Source: Azonexaceae bacterium s22 (GTDB lineage Bacteria > Pseudomonadota > Gammaproteobacteria > Burkholderiales > Rhodocyclaceae). Taken from it: 52,489 bases of DNA. Below the pieces are notes generated by a model. It saw only the letters and a list, made by a program, of their open reading frames with translations, was not told where the DNA came from and ran no database searches. The DNA lies in the NCBI GenBank assembly GCA_016617495.1, contig WYCU01000011.1, forward strand, positions 1 to 52,489, in the 5' to 3' direction. Shown here piece after piece: positions 28,024 to 36,689 of this stretch. Positions within the stretch are counted from its first letter, which is position 1. The number at the start of each line of letters is the position of its first letter. The translations under genes and the position numbers were made by a program.

Positions 28024-28915
28024 ATTTGCGCAAGGACAGGCTGACCGAAAGCTGCGCCCCCAACCAGCCGAGCAAGGCGCCCATGCCGGCTAGGGCGATC
28101 ACCTCGCCAGCACCGGGCGCCCGCAGTGCATACTGGGTCCCGTACAGTGCCGCCAGATCGGCAACCGGCGCGGCCAGCAAGGCCATGCCGCCAAACACCA
28201 GCCCCGCCGCGACCAGGCCACCGAGCCCGCCCTGCAATGCGCCGAAGTAGTAGAAAGGCCGACGGATGAAGGCATCCGTGGCGCCGATGATGCGTGCCAG
28301 TTCGATTTCCGCAGCTTGCGCCATGACCTGCAGGCGGATGGTATTGAAGGTCACCGCAACCAATCCGGCACCGAAAATGCCCGCGAGCATCCACAAGGCG
28401 AGGCGCGCCAGTTTGAGGAACGCATCCAGCCGCTTGATCCAGGCCGAATCGAGTTGCACGTGGGCGACCTTGGGCCACCCCGCAATTTCCTTGCGCAGCA
28501 CCTCCAGCGCCTCCGGGTCGGTGCGGGTCAGCTCGACCACAAAAGCATCGGGCAGCGGATTGCGTGGCAGGCTATCGACGATTTCCGCCATGTCCTCGCT
28601 GGATTTCAGCCGCTTCAAGGCCTCTTCCTTGGAGACGAAGCGCCACTTGCCGCTGGCGGCCTGACGCAAGCGGCTTTCAATTTCCCCGACATCCTTGCGG
28701 CTGGCATCGACCTCCATGAACAGGCTCATCTGCTGCGTGCCGGACGGATCGCCGCCCATGTCCCGCAGGTTGTCGAGCAGCACATAGCCGAAGGCCGGCA
28801 AGGTCAGGGCGATGGCAATGACCAGCAGGGAAAGGAGTGTATTGAGCGGCGTCGCCCACAACCGGCGCAAAGCCGAACCCATTGCCGCACGGTGTTGCGC
28901 AAACCAGGCCTTCAC
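28016..28915 (-). CDS. ftsX: Cell division protein FtsX
   Basis: A 299-residue permease-like protein with four predicted membrane helices (about 22-45, 165-190, 222-250, 268-290) and an extracytoplasmic domain between the first two. The motif E-L-A-R-I-I-G-A-T-D-A-F-I-R-R-P-F is typical of FtsX. With FtsE it forms an ABC-like complex at the septum that controls amidase activation. It overlaps ftsE by 4 bases and the downstream flavoenzyme gene by 8. Confidence 0.95.
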   Translation of the reverse strand: MKAWFAQHRAAMGSALRRLWATPLNTLLSLLVIAIALTLPAFGYVLLDNLRDMGGDPSGTQQMSLFMEVDASRKDVGEIESRLRQAASGKWRFVSKEEALKRLKSSEDMAEIVDSLPRNPLPDAFVVELTRTDPEALEVLRKEIAGWPKVAHVQLDSAWIKRLDAFLKLARLALWMLAGIFGAGLVAVTFNTIRLQVMAQAAEIELARIIGATDAFIRRPFYYFGALQGGLGGLVAAGLVFGGMALLAAPVADLAALYGTQYALRAPGAGEVIALAGMGALLGWLGAQLSVSLSLRKFD

Positions 28916-29562
28916 ACCAGCCTCCCGTGATCCAGTTGCAACACTTGCGGCTGCCCGGCCTCGACCCAGTGCCGGTCATGCGTTGCGATGACCACCGTCA
29001 CCCCGACCCGATTGAAATCGGCGAACAGGGTCATGATCTCGGCAGCCGAGGCTTCGTCCAGATTCCCGGTCGGCTCGTCGGCGATCAACACCGCCGGCCG
29101 ATTGACCACGGCACGGGCAATGGCCAGACGCTGTTGCTCGCCCCCGGACAAGGCGATGGGCATGGCTTTCTCGCGCGCCAGCAAGCCCACCTTGTCGAGC
29201 GCGGCCTGCGCCCGCCGCACGGCTTCGCGGCGCGGCAACCCGGCAATCTGCAACGGCAGCAGGACGTTATCCAGCGCACTGCGATCGAACAGCAGCTTCT
29301 GGTCCTGAAAAATCAGCCCGAGGTGCCGGCGCACATAGGGCAAGGCGCTGCGGCGCAAGGCCGAAAGATTTTGTCCATTGACCACCAGACTGCCGGCAGT
29401 CGGCCGCTCGATGGACGCCATCAGCTTGATGAGCGTGGTCTTGCCGGCGCCGGAGTGGCCGGTGATGAAGACCAGGCCACCCGCAGGAATCTCGAACGAG
29501 ACGTCCTTGAGGGCTTCGTATCCCCCCGGGTAGCGTTTGCTGAGCTGGCTGGCGACGATCAT
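28912..29562 (-). CDS. ftsE: Cell division ATP-binding protein FtsE
   Basis: A 216-residue ABC ATPase of FtsE length. The start M-I-V-A-S-Q-L-S-K-R-Y at 29562 overlaps the ftsY stop as ATGA; the longer frame reads into ftsY. Walker A is GHSGAGKT at 35-42. The Q-loop is G-L-I-F-Q-D-Q-K, the signature L-S-G-G-E-Q-Q-R, Walker B A-V-L-I-A-D-E-P-T-G-N-L-D and the H-loop A-T-H-D. It provides ATPase activity to FtsX at the divisome. Confidence 0.97.
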   Translation of the reverse strand: MIVASQLSKRYPGGYEALKDVSFEIPAGGLVFITGHSGAGKTTLIKLMASIERPTAGSLVVNGQNLSALRRSALPYVRRHLGLIFQDQKLLFDRSALDNVLLPLQIAGLPRREAVRRAQAALDKVGLLAREKAMPIALSGGEQQRLAIARAVVNRPAVLIADEPTGNLDEASAAEIMTLFADFNRVGVTVVIATHDRHWVEAGQPQVLQLDHGRLV

Positions 29563-30533
29563 TCGAAAAGGGCGTCGACAAAATCCTTGGCGGCGAAGGG
29601 ACGCAGGTCGTCGATCTGCTCCCCGACGCCAATGAAACGAATCGGCTTGGGACACTGGCGGGCAATGGCGGCGATGACGCCCCCTTTGGCAGTGCCGTCC
29701 AGCTTGGTGAGCACCAGGCCGGTGACATGAATGGCCTTGTCGAAAGCCTTGACCTGCTGCAGGGCGTTCTGCCCGATGTTGGCATCGAGCACCAGCAGGG
29801 TTTCGTGCGGGCCGTCCGGTTCGATCTTCTGGATCACGCGGCGCACCTTGGCGATTTCATCCATCAGGTGGAGCTGCGTCGGCAGGCGCCCGGCCGTATC
29901 GGCCAGCACGATGTCGATACCGCGTGCACGCGCTGCAGCGATGGCGTCGTAGATCACCGCCGCCGGGTCGCCGGACTCCTGGGCAACGACCGTGACGTTG
30001 TTGCGCTCGCCCCAGGTCTGCAACTGCTCGCGCGCCGCGGCGCGGAAGGTGTCGCCCGCCGCGAGCAACACACTCTTGCCTTGCCCCTGGAAATACTTGG
30101 CCAGTTTGCCGATGGAGGTGGTTTTGCCTGCACCGTTCACCCCGGCGATCATGATCACGTAGGGCTTGTGCGTCGACACGTCCAGCGGCTGTTCCAGCGG
30201 CCGCAAGGTTTCGATCAGTGCGTCGGACAAGGCTTTCTGGATCGCCTCCGGCGTATCCAGTTTGTCGCGTTTGGCCGCTTTTTTGAGTTCGTCGAGCAGG
30301 TGCGTGGTCGCCTCGATGCCCACATCGGAAGTCAGCAGCAAGGTCTCCAGTTCTTCGAGCAACTCGTCGTCGACTTTCCCGCGGGAGAACAGGGATTTGA
30401 GCTTGCCGCCCCATTGGGCGCGGGTCTTGGCCAGGCCCTTGAACAGGCGCTCGCGCCAGGAGGGCGCCGGAGCAGGGGTTTCCGGCGCGGCAGGCGCGGC
30501 CTCGGAACTGGATTTTTTCAGGAAACTGAACAT
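29559..30533 (-). CDS. ftsY: Signal recognition particle receptor FtsY
   Basis: A 324-residue SRP-type GTPase with a short Ala/Pro-rich acidic N-terminus, an N domain, and a G domain with G-V-N-G-A-G-K-T-T, D-T-A-G-R and T-K-L-D-G-T-A-K-G-G. It receives ribosome-SRP complexes at the inner membrane. It heads the ftsY-ftsE-ftsX-flavoenzyme unit and is divergent from the M16 peptidase operon across a 119-base gap. Confidence 0.97.
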   Translation of the reverse strand: MFSFLKKSSSEAAPAAPETPAPAPSWRERLFKGLAKTRAQWGGKLKSLFSRGKVDDELLEELETLLLTSDVGIEATTHLLDELKKAAKRDKLDTPEAIQKALSDALIETLRPLEQPLDVSTHKPYVIMIAGVNGAGKTTSIGKLAKYFQGQGKSVLLAAGDTFRAAAREQLQTWGERNNVTVVAQESGDPAAVIYDAIAAARARGIDIVLADTAGRLPTQLHLMDEIAKVRRVIQKIEPDGPHETLLVLDANIGQNALQQVKAFDKAIHVTGLVLTKLDGTAKGGVIAAIARQCPKPIRFIGVGEQIDDLRPFAAKDFVDALFE

Positions 30534-30566
30534 GCGAAACGAGGTCTCAAGCCGTGCTGACAGGCA

Positions 30567-30612
30567 GGCGGCAAGTGGTTAAGATGCCGCCCGGATGAAC
30601 GAAAAATCGTTC
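30567..30612. repeat. Two inverted repeats in the ftsY/M16 divergent gap
   Basis: GGCGGCA (30567-30573) pairs with TGCCGCC (30585-30591). GAACGA and TCGTTC (30597-30612) form 6-base arms around AAAA. Both lie between the two divergent starts and may be regulator sites or leader structures. No clear -35/-10 pair is seen. Confidence 0.4.
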
Positions 30613-30652
30613 CGAATTCTAGCAGAAAGCCCCTTTGGAAGGCCTCGCCCCC

Positions 30653-32011
30653 ATGCGCATGAAACACCTGCTTGCCCTTTTTCTGGCCCCCTGGCTGCTC
30701 TCCGCGGCCCTCGCCAATCCTTTTGAAACCACGCTCAAGAACGGCCTGCGCGTCATCGTCAAGGAAGACCGCCGGGCGCCCACCGTCGTGCAGATGGTCT
30801 GGTACCGCATCGGCAGCATGGACGAGGTCGACGGCGCTTCCGGTGTGGCGCACGTGCTCGAGCACATGATGTTCAAGGGCACGCCGACCGTCGGCCCCGG
30901 TGAATTCAACAAGCTGGTCGCAGCCGCGGGCGGCAAGGACAACGCGTTCACCAGCCGCGATTACACGGCCTATTTCCAGCAGGTACCGCGCGAGCAACTG
31001 GCCGAAATGATGCGTCTGGAAGCCGACCGCATGCGCCACCTGAACGTCGATCCGAAGGAATTCGAGCAGGAAATCAAGGTGGTCATGGAAGAACGCCGCA
31101 TGCGTACCGACGACAACCCGCAGTCCCGCCTGTTCGAACAAATGAACGCCGTGGCCTTTCAGGCCCACCCGTATCGCCGCCCGATCATCGGCTGGATGAA
31201 CGATCTCGAAAACATGAGCGCCGCCGACGCCAAGGCCTGGTACGACCAGTGGTACGTGCCGAACAACGCTTACGTCATCATCGTCGGCGACGTGGATCAC
31301 CGCGAGGTGTTCGCGCTGGCGGAAAAGTATTACGGCGCGCTCGAAGGGCGTGCGCTGCCGGCGAGAAAGCCGCAGGTCGAACCGGCCCAGGATGGCACAC
31401 GCCGCGTCAACGTCAAGGCGCCGGCCGAATTGCCCATCCTCATCATGGGTTACAAGACCCCCGTGCTGCGCGACGTTGACAAGGATACCGACCCCTATGC
31501 CTTGCAGATGCTGGCCGCCATTCTCGATGGGCACGATGCGGCACGCTTCAACAAGAAACTCGTGCGCGAAGACAAGGTCGCCCTCTCGGTCGGCATCGAC
31601 TACGACGCCACCGCCCGCGGCCCCGGCATGCTCTACCTGCATGGCACGCCCGCGGAGGGCAAGACCGTTGTTGATCTCGAAACCGCGCTGCGCGCCGAAA
31701 TTGCACGCATCCAGAAGGATGGCGTCAGCGAGGCTGAACTCAAGCGCGCCCGGGCGCAACTGGTCGCCTCGGAAATCTACAAGCTCGACTCGATGTTCGG
31801 GCAGGCCATGGAAATCGGCCAGACCGAATCGGCCGGCATTTCCTACCGCCAGCTGGACCGCATGCTGGAACGCTTGCAAAAGGTCACCGCCGCCGAGGTG
31901 CAGGCTGTCGCCAAAAAATATTTCAGCGACGATACGCTGACCGTCGGCGTCCTTGAGCCGCAGCCCCTCGACAACGCGCCGCGCCGCCCCGCCGTCGCCG
32001 CCCGCCACTGA
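30653..32011 (+). CDS. M16 family zinc metallopeptidase (catalytic member)
   Basis: A 452-residue protein. ATG 30653 has GGAAGG ten bases upstream and gives a signal peptide (cleavage near A-L-A-N, about residue 22); ATG 30659 is an alternative. The inverted zinc motif H-V-L-E-H is at 67-71 and the downstream Glu ligand region V-V-M-E-E-R-R at about 146. It is a pitrilysin/processing-peptidase type enzyme acting in the periplasm. It is followed at once by a second M16 gene lacking the zinc site (stop and start share one base), as in two-subunit M16 peptidases. Confidence 0.92.
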   Translation: MRMKHLLALFLAPWLLSAALANPFETTLKNGLRVIVKEDRRAPTVVQMVWYRIGSMDEVDGASGVAHVLEHMMFKGTPTVGPGEFNKLVAAAGGKDNAFTSRDYTAYFQQVPREQLAEMMRLEADRMRHLNVDPKEFEQEIKVVMEERRMRTDDNPQSRLFEQMNAVAFQAHPYRRPIIGWMNDLENMSAADAKAWYDQWYVPNNAYVIIVGDVDHREVFALAEKYYGALEGRALPARKPQVEPAQDGTRRVNVKAPAELPILIMGYKTPVLRDVDKDTDPYALQMLAAILDGHDAARFNKKLVREDKVALSVGIDYDATARGPGMLYLHGTPAEGKTVVDLETALRAEIARIQKDGVSEAELKRARAQLVASEIYKLDSMFGQAMEIGQTESAGISYRQLDRMLERLQKVTAAEVQAVAKKYFSDDTLTVGVLEPQPLDNAPRRPAVAARH

Positions 32012-33308
32012 TGAAAAATGCCATGAAAAAGCTGTTGACCGCGACAATCGCCCTGCTCGCCACCCAGGTGGCCCTGGCCGGGGTAAATATCCAGCACTGG
32101 GTTTCGCCCTCCGGCGCACGTGTTTATTTCGTGGAAAGCCGCGTCCTGCCGATGCTCGACATCCAGGTCGACTTCGCTGCCGGCTCCATGTTCGATCCGG
32201 CGGGCAAATCCGGCACCGCCGCCCTGACCCGGGCCACGCTCGATCTGGGCGCTGGCAGCCGCGACGAGACCGCGATTGCGGAACAACTGGCCGACATTGG
32301 GGCCACCCTCTCCGGTAGTGCCGACACCGATCGCGCCGGGGTCGCCATTCGCACCCTCTCGGCACCGGAAAAGCGCGCTGTCGCCGTCGACATCCTGCGC
32401 AATGTGCTGCAAGCGCCGCGTTTTGACGCCGCCATTGTCGACCGCGAACGGAGCCGCACCGTCGCCGCGCTCAAGGAAGCCATGACGCGCCCCGACGCCA
32501 TCGCCGGCAAGACCTTCTGGGCAACGCTGTACCCCGAACACCCCTACGGCCGGCAGGCAACGCCCGAATCGGTGGCGACTTTGACGCGTGACGATCTGGT
32601 CGCGCACCATACGCGCTACTACACCGCCCGCAACGCCAGCATCACCTTGGTCGGCGACCTCTCCCGCGGCGAAGCCGAAGCCATTGCCGAAACGCTGACC
32701 AGCCAACTGCCCAAGGGCGAAGCTGCCGCACTGCCCCAGCCCCCCGTGGTCGCCCCCGGAAAAGCCGTCGCCGTCGCCCACCCGGCCAGTCAGGCGCATA
32801 TCCTGATCGGCTTGCCGGCCATCGAACGCGGGAACCCGGACTTCTTCCCGCTGCTCGTCGGCAACTACACGCTGGGCGGCGGCGGCTTTGTCTCGCGCTT
32901 GATGAAGGAAGTGCGCGACAAACGTGGCTATGCCTACAGCGTTTACAGCTACTTCCAGCCCTTGCGCCAGACCGGCCCCTTCCAGATTGGCCTGCAGACC
33001 AAGCGCTCGCAGGCACGCGAGGCGATCAATGTCACCCGCGAGGTACTGGATGGCTTCCTCAAGAGCGGCCCCAGCGATGAAGAACTGGCTGCCGCCAAGG
33101 CCAACCTGACGGGCTCCTTCCCGCTGCGCCTGGACAGCAACAAGAAGATTCTCGACAACGTGGCGGTCATCGGTTTTTACGGCCTGCCGCTGGACTGGCT
33201 TGACCGCTATCAGGACAACATCCGTGCCGTCACTGCCGATGCCATCAAGCAGGCCTTTGCCCGGCGCGTGCGCGCGGCCGATCTGATGACTGTCACGGTC
33301 GCTGCCGA

Positions 33309-33312
<4 letters not shown>
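32011..33312 (+). CDS. M16 family peptidase-like protein (non-catalytic partner)
   Basis: A 433-residue protein with a signal peptide (M-K-K-L-L-T-A-T-I-A-L-L-A-T-Q-V-A-L-A). The start may be ATG 32011 or 32023. The fold is M16, but the H-x-x-E-H position reads T-A-A-L-T-R-A-T, so the zinc ligands are missing. The R/Y pair region R-D-K-R-G-Y-A-Y-S-V-Y-S is kept, as expected of the non-catalytic subunit in heterodimeric M16 enzymes. A dispersed-repeat copy encodes T-A-T-I of the signal peptide. It overlaps rsmD (TTGA). Confidence 0.9.
32034..32049 (+). repeat. Dispersed 16-base repeat, copy 6 (in a signal-peptide region)
   Basis: GTTGACCGCGACAATC, matching the degenerate core exactly. It lies in the first codons of the second M16 gene, encoding T-A-T-I as in the lolB copy. 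Confidence 0.7.
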
Positions 33313-34619
<1,307 letters not shown>

Positions 34620-34641
34620 CGCTGCTCCGTATCCCCGCATC

Positions 34642-34679
34642 AAGAAAAAAGCACCGCGATGCAGCGGTGCTTTTTTCTT
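34642..34679. terminator. Bidirectional terminator between the ferredoxin and RTX genes
   Basis: GCACCGC (34651-34657) and GCGGTGC (34664-34670) surround a 6-base loop, flanked by AAGAAAAAA and TTTTTTCTT, which pair to extend the stem. The symmetry serves the plus-strand ferredoxin and the minus-strand RTX gene. Confidence 0.92.
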
Positions 34680-34728
34680 CCTCAGAGGCCGCCCCCGCGC
34701 TGCAGCGGCCGCCTCCAAGTGCGATTTG

Positions 34729-36549
34729 TCAGATCACGACAAAGTCAGTTGCCGTCAAACCGGGATGGGAAGAAACCCCGATCATGGCAATCTGAACCGC
34801 TGATGCCGTGGTTCCCGTGCCGTCCGCATCGTAGTAAAGCGCGCCGCTCGTCGTGTTGTAGATAAGACGATCATCGGCATCATGAGCCGCCGTGGCCCCT
34901 GCAGCCGAATAAAACCGGACATCGGCGGCTGCGAAAGCCCCCGTGGTTGCACCGACGCCTGTGAAAACGCCGTTTTCCAGAACCACCTTGTCAGCGCCGC
35001 TCACGAAGGAGAGCAGGGTGTCGAGATTGCCGCTGCCCGGCGTCGAATTGAACACATACTGGTCACTGCCCGAACCGCCATCCAGGGTATCGTTTCCGGC
35101 ACCGCCATTCAGCGTATCGTTCCCGCCGCGGCCGTAGAGCAATTGGCTGCCCGTGCTACCCACCAATTTGTCGCCATAACCTTCAGAGCCTCGAGCGCCC
35201 TCGATATTGGTCAACGTGTCCACACCATCGGCGCCACTGGAGGTTGCCGTCGTCGCAGCACTGAAAGTCACAGTCACCGACCCGGAGGCATTCTTGTAAT
35301 CCGCATAGTCCGTCCCGGCCCCACCATTGATCGTGTCATTGCCTTCGCGACCGCGCAGGCTGTTGGAAAGCTCATTCCCGGTGAGCGTATCGGCTGCAGT
35401 ACCGCCGGCGATGTTCTCGACACCGGAAATCGTGTCGTTGCCATGCGCGCCGGCCACGATGGTTTGTGCAGCACCGGCTGCACTCAGGGTAATAGTGAGA
35501 GAAGTGGCCAAGCCCCGATAATCTATCCAGTCACTGCCAGCACCACCGGTAAATGAATCATTACCGACCAAGCCGCGGAACCAGTCGTCGGCGGCACTAC
35601 CGATCACGGTATCGTTACCTGCTGCACCAATCACGCCGTGAATCTTGCGGATGGCATCGGTCTCCCCAACGCTGGTGCTATTGAAATAAGTACTGCCCGT
35701 TGCATAAGCGCTGGTACTGTCCGTATTGGTCAAGTCCACCTTGACACGAATATTGGTAGCCGCGCCCAGATAGCGGTAATCGATGAAGTCGCCATCGTTG
35801 GACGTGCCGCTCAGCACATCCCCGCCGATGATCGTGTCATTGCTGAAGCCACCTTGGAATCCGTCCTGATTTCCGGTGGAAGATGCAAAGTTGATGGTGT
35901 CCTGACTCTTTGAGCCTTTCAGAATCTCAATGGAATTGAGCGTATCCATCTGCACTGCGGCCGTCAGACCACTGATAGCGACCGTCCCGCTCGCGAGATT
36001 ACCCGTACCGGTAAACGTATAGACTCCCCCGTTCACCGGCAAATCACTGTAATTCGCCACGTCAGTCCCGTTGCCGCCGTAGAGGGTATCGTTTCCGGCA
36101 CCGCCGGTAATAATGTCATCGCCATCATTACCGTAAATCTTGTCGGCACTCTGGTAACCGTTCAATGCATCGTTGTAAGCCGATCCGTTGATCGTATCCG
36201 CCCCCCGCAGCCAGTAAGCTTGGTCGGCCAGCATGCCCCAGACGACCCCGACACCCGTACCGTAGGTTCCGTAGCCCTTATCGTAATAGCCTGCCGTCAT
36301 CGAGACACTGGCACCAGAAAGGGTATAAATCGGCTTACCCCAAACGCCATCGGCAAGGGAGATACTGGTGGCCGTGCCCGCCGTGAAATCATTGGTGGCA
36401 TCCCACGCCAACCCGGTTCCCTGAATGAGGAGATCATAATTGCCGTCACTGAACGCCACTTCGGTGGTGGTTTCATAAGCGGGAACAAGCTCTTGAAGAT
36501 CGAACGGCGAATTCATGTTGTACTGCTGATAAAAGGTCATTGTGGCCAC
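34729..36549 (-). CDS. RTX calcium-binding repeat protein, probable type I secretion substrate
   Basis: About 606 residues. GTG 36549 is preferred because AAGGAG lies six bases upstream; GTG 36564 and ATG 36540 are alternatives. The N-terminal 130 residues are beta-rich (A-F-S-D-G-N-Y-D-L-L-I-Q-G-T-G-L) without enzymatic motifs. RTX nonapeptides (G-G-x-G-x-D-x-U-x) occur as four blocks: near 140, 340, 400 and 490. Spacers of the type D-T-L-x-N-I-E-x-x-x-G-S lie between them. The C-terminus D-F-V-V-I fits a type I secretion signal. No cysteine and no signal peptide are present. No ABC exporter, fusion protein or TolC gene is adjacent. Composition is less GC-rich than its neighbours. Confidence 0.85.
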   Translation of the reverse strand: MATMTFYQQYNMNSPFDLQELVPAYETTTEVAFSDGNYDLLIQGTGLAWDATNDFTAGTATSISLADGVWGKPIYTLSGASVSMTAGYYDKGYGTYGTGVGVVWGMLADQAYWLRGADTINGSAYNDALNGYQSADKIYGNDGDDIITGGAGNDTLYGGNGTDVANYSDLPVNGGVYTFTGTGNLASGTVAISGLTAAVQMDTLNSIEILKGSKSQDTINFASSTGNQDGFQGGFSNDTIIGGDVLSGTSNDGDFIDYRYLGAATNIRVKVDLTNTDSTSAYATGSTYFNSTSVGETDAIRKIHGVIGAAGNDTVIGSAADDWFRGLVGNDSFTGGAGSDWIDYRGLATSLTITLSAAGAAQTIVAGAHGNDTISGVENIAGGTAADTLTGNELSNSLRGREGNDTINGGAGTDYADYKNASGSVTVTFSAATTATSSGADGVDTLTNIEGARGSEGYGDKLVGSTGSQLLYGRGGNDTLNGGAGNDTLDGGSGSDQYVFNSTPGSGNLDTLLSFVSGADKVVLENGVFTGVGATTGAFAAADVRFYSAAGATAAHDADDRLIYNTTSGALYYDADGTGTTASAVQIAMIGVSSHPGLTATDFVVI

Positions 36550-36595
36550 GGCCAACTCCTTCACGACAAAGGAAATATATTGAGAATACGCGCGC

Positions 36596-36601
36596 AGTGT
36601 A
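36596..36601 (-). promoter_or_regulatory. Possible -10 element of the RTX gene
   Basis: TACACT on the minus strand. It predicts a start near 36590, about 41.5 bases from the centre of the CRP-like palindrome, the class II activator spacing. Confidence 0.35.
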
Positions 36602-36623
36602 TCGACGCATGCTGATTACATAA

Positions 36624-36639
36624 CGTGAAATATTTCACG
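36624..36639. promoter_or_regulatory. CRP/FNR-family-like palindrome upstream of the RTX gene
   Basis: CGTGAAATATTTCACG is a perfect 16-base palindrome containing the CRP core GTGA-N6-TCAC. It lies about 75 bases upstream of the preferred RTX start. Confidence 0.6.
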
Positions 36640-36666
36640 CCTCAAGGATTGCTTTCCGCGCCTTTA

Positions 36667-36679
36667 CTGTTCTTAACAG
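36667..36679. terminator. Weak hairpin after the dynamin gene
   Basis: CTGTT and AACAG (5-base arms, loop CTT) lie 11 bases beyond the stop of the minus-strand dynamin gene. The stem is short and no strong T-run follows, so termination is only possible. Confidence 0.3.
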
Positions 36680-36689
36680 CACATCCCGG

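Noticed and set aside
31953-32318. Small open frames across the start of the second M16 gene and similar frames reading V-D-R-D-N
   Set aside because: They are alternative-frame translations of the dispersed repeat and neighbouring genes, with no start signals or family features.
36624-36639. Palindrome as a parS site
   Set aside because: The parS consensus is TGTTTCACGTGAAACA; here the half-sites are in the reverse order and the centre is AT-rich.
36667-36679. CTGTTCTTAACAG as a LexA box
   Set aside because: LexA boxes have CTGT-N8-ACAG; the spacing here is five, and the site follows a gene end.
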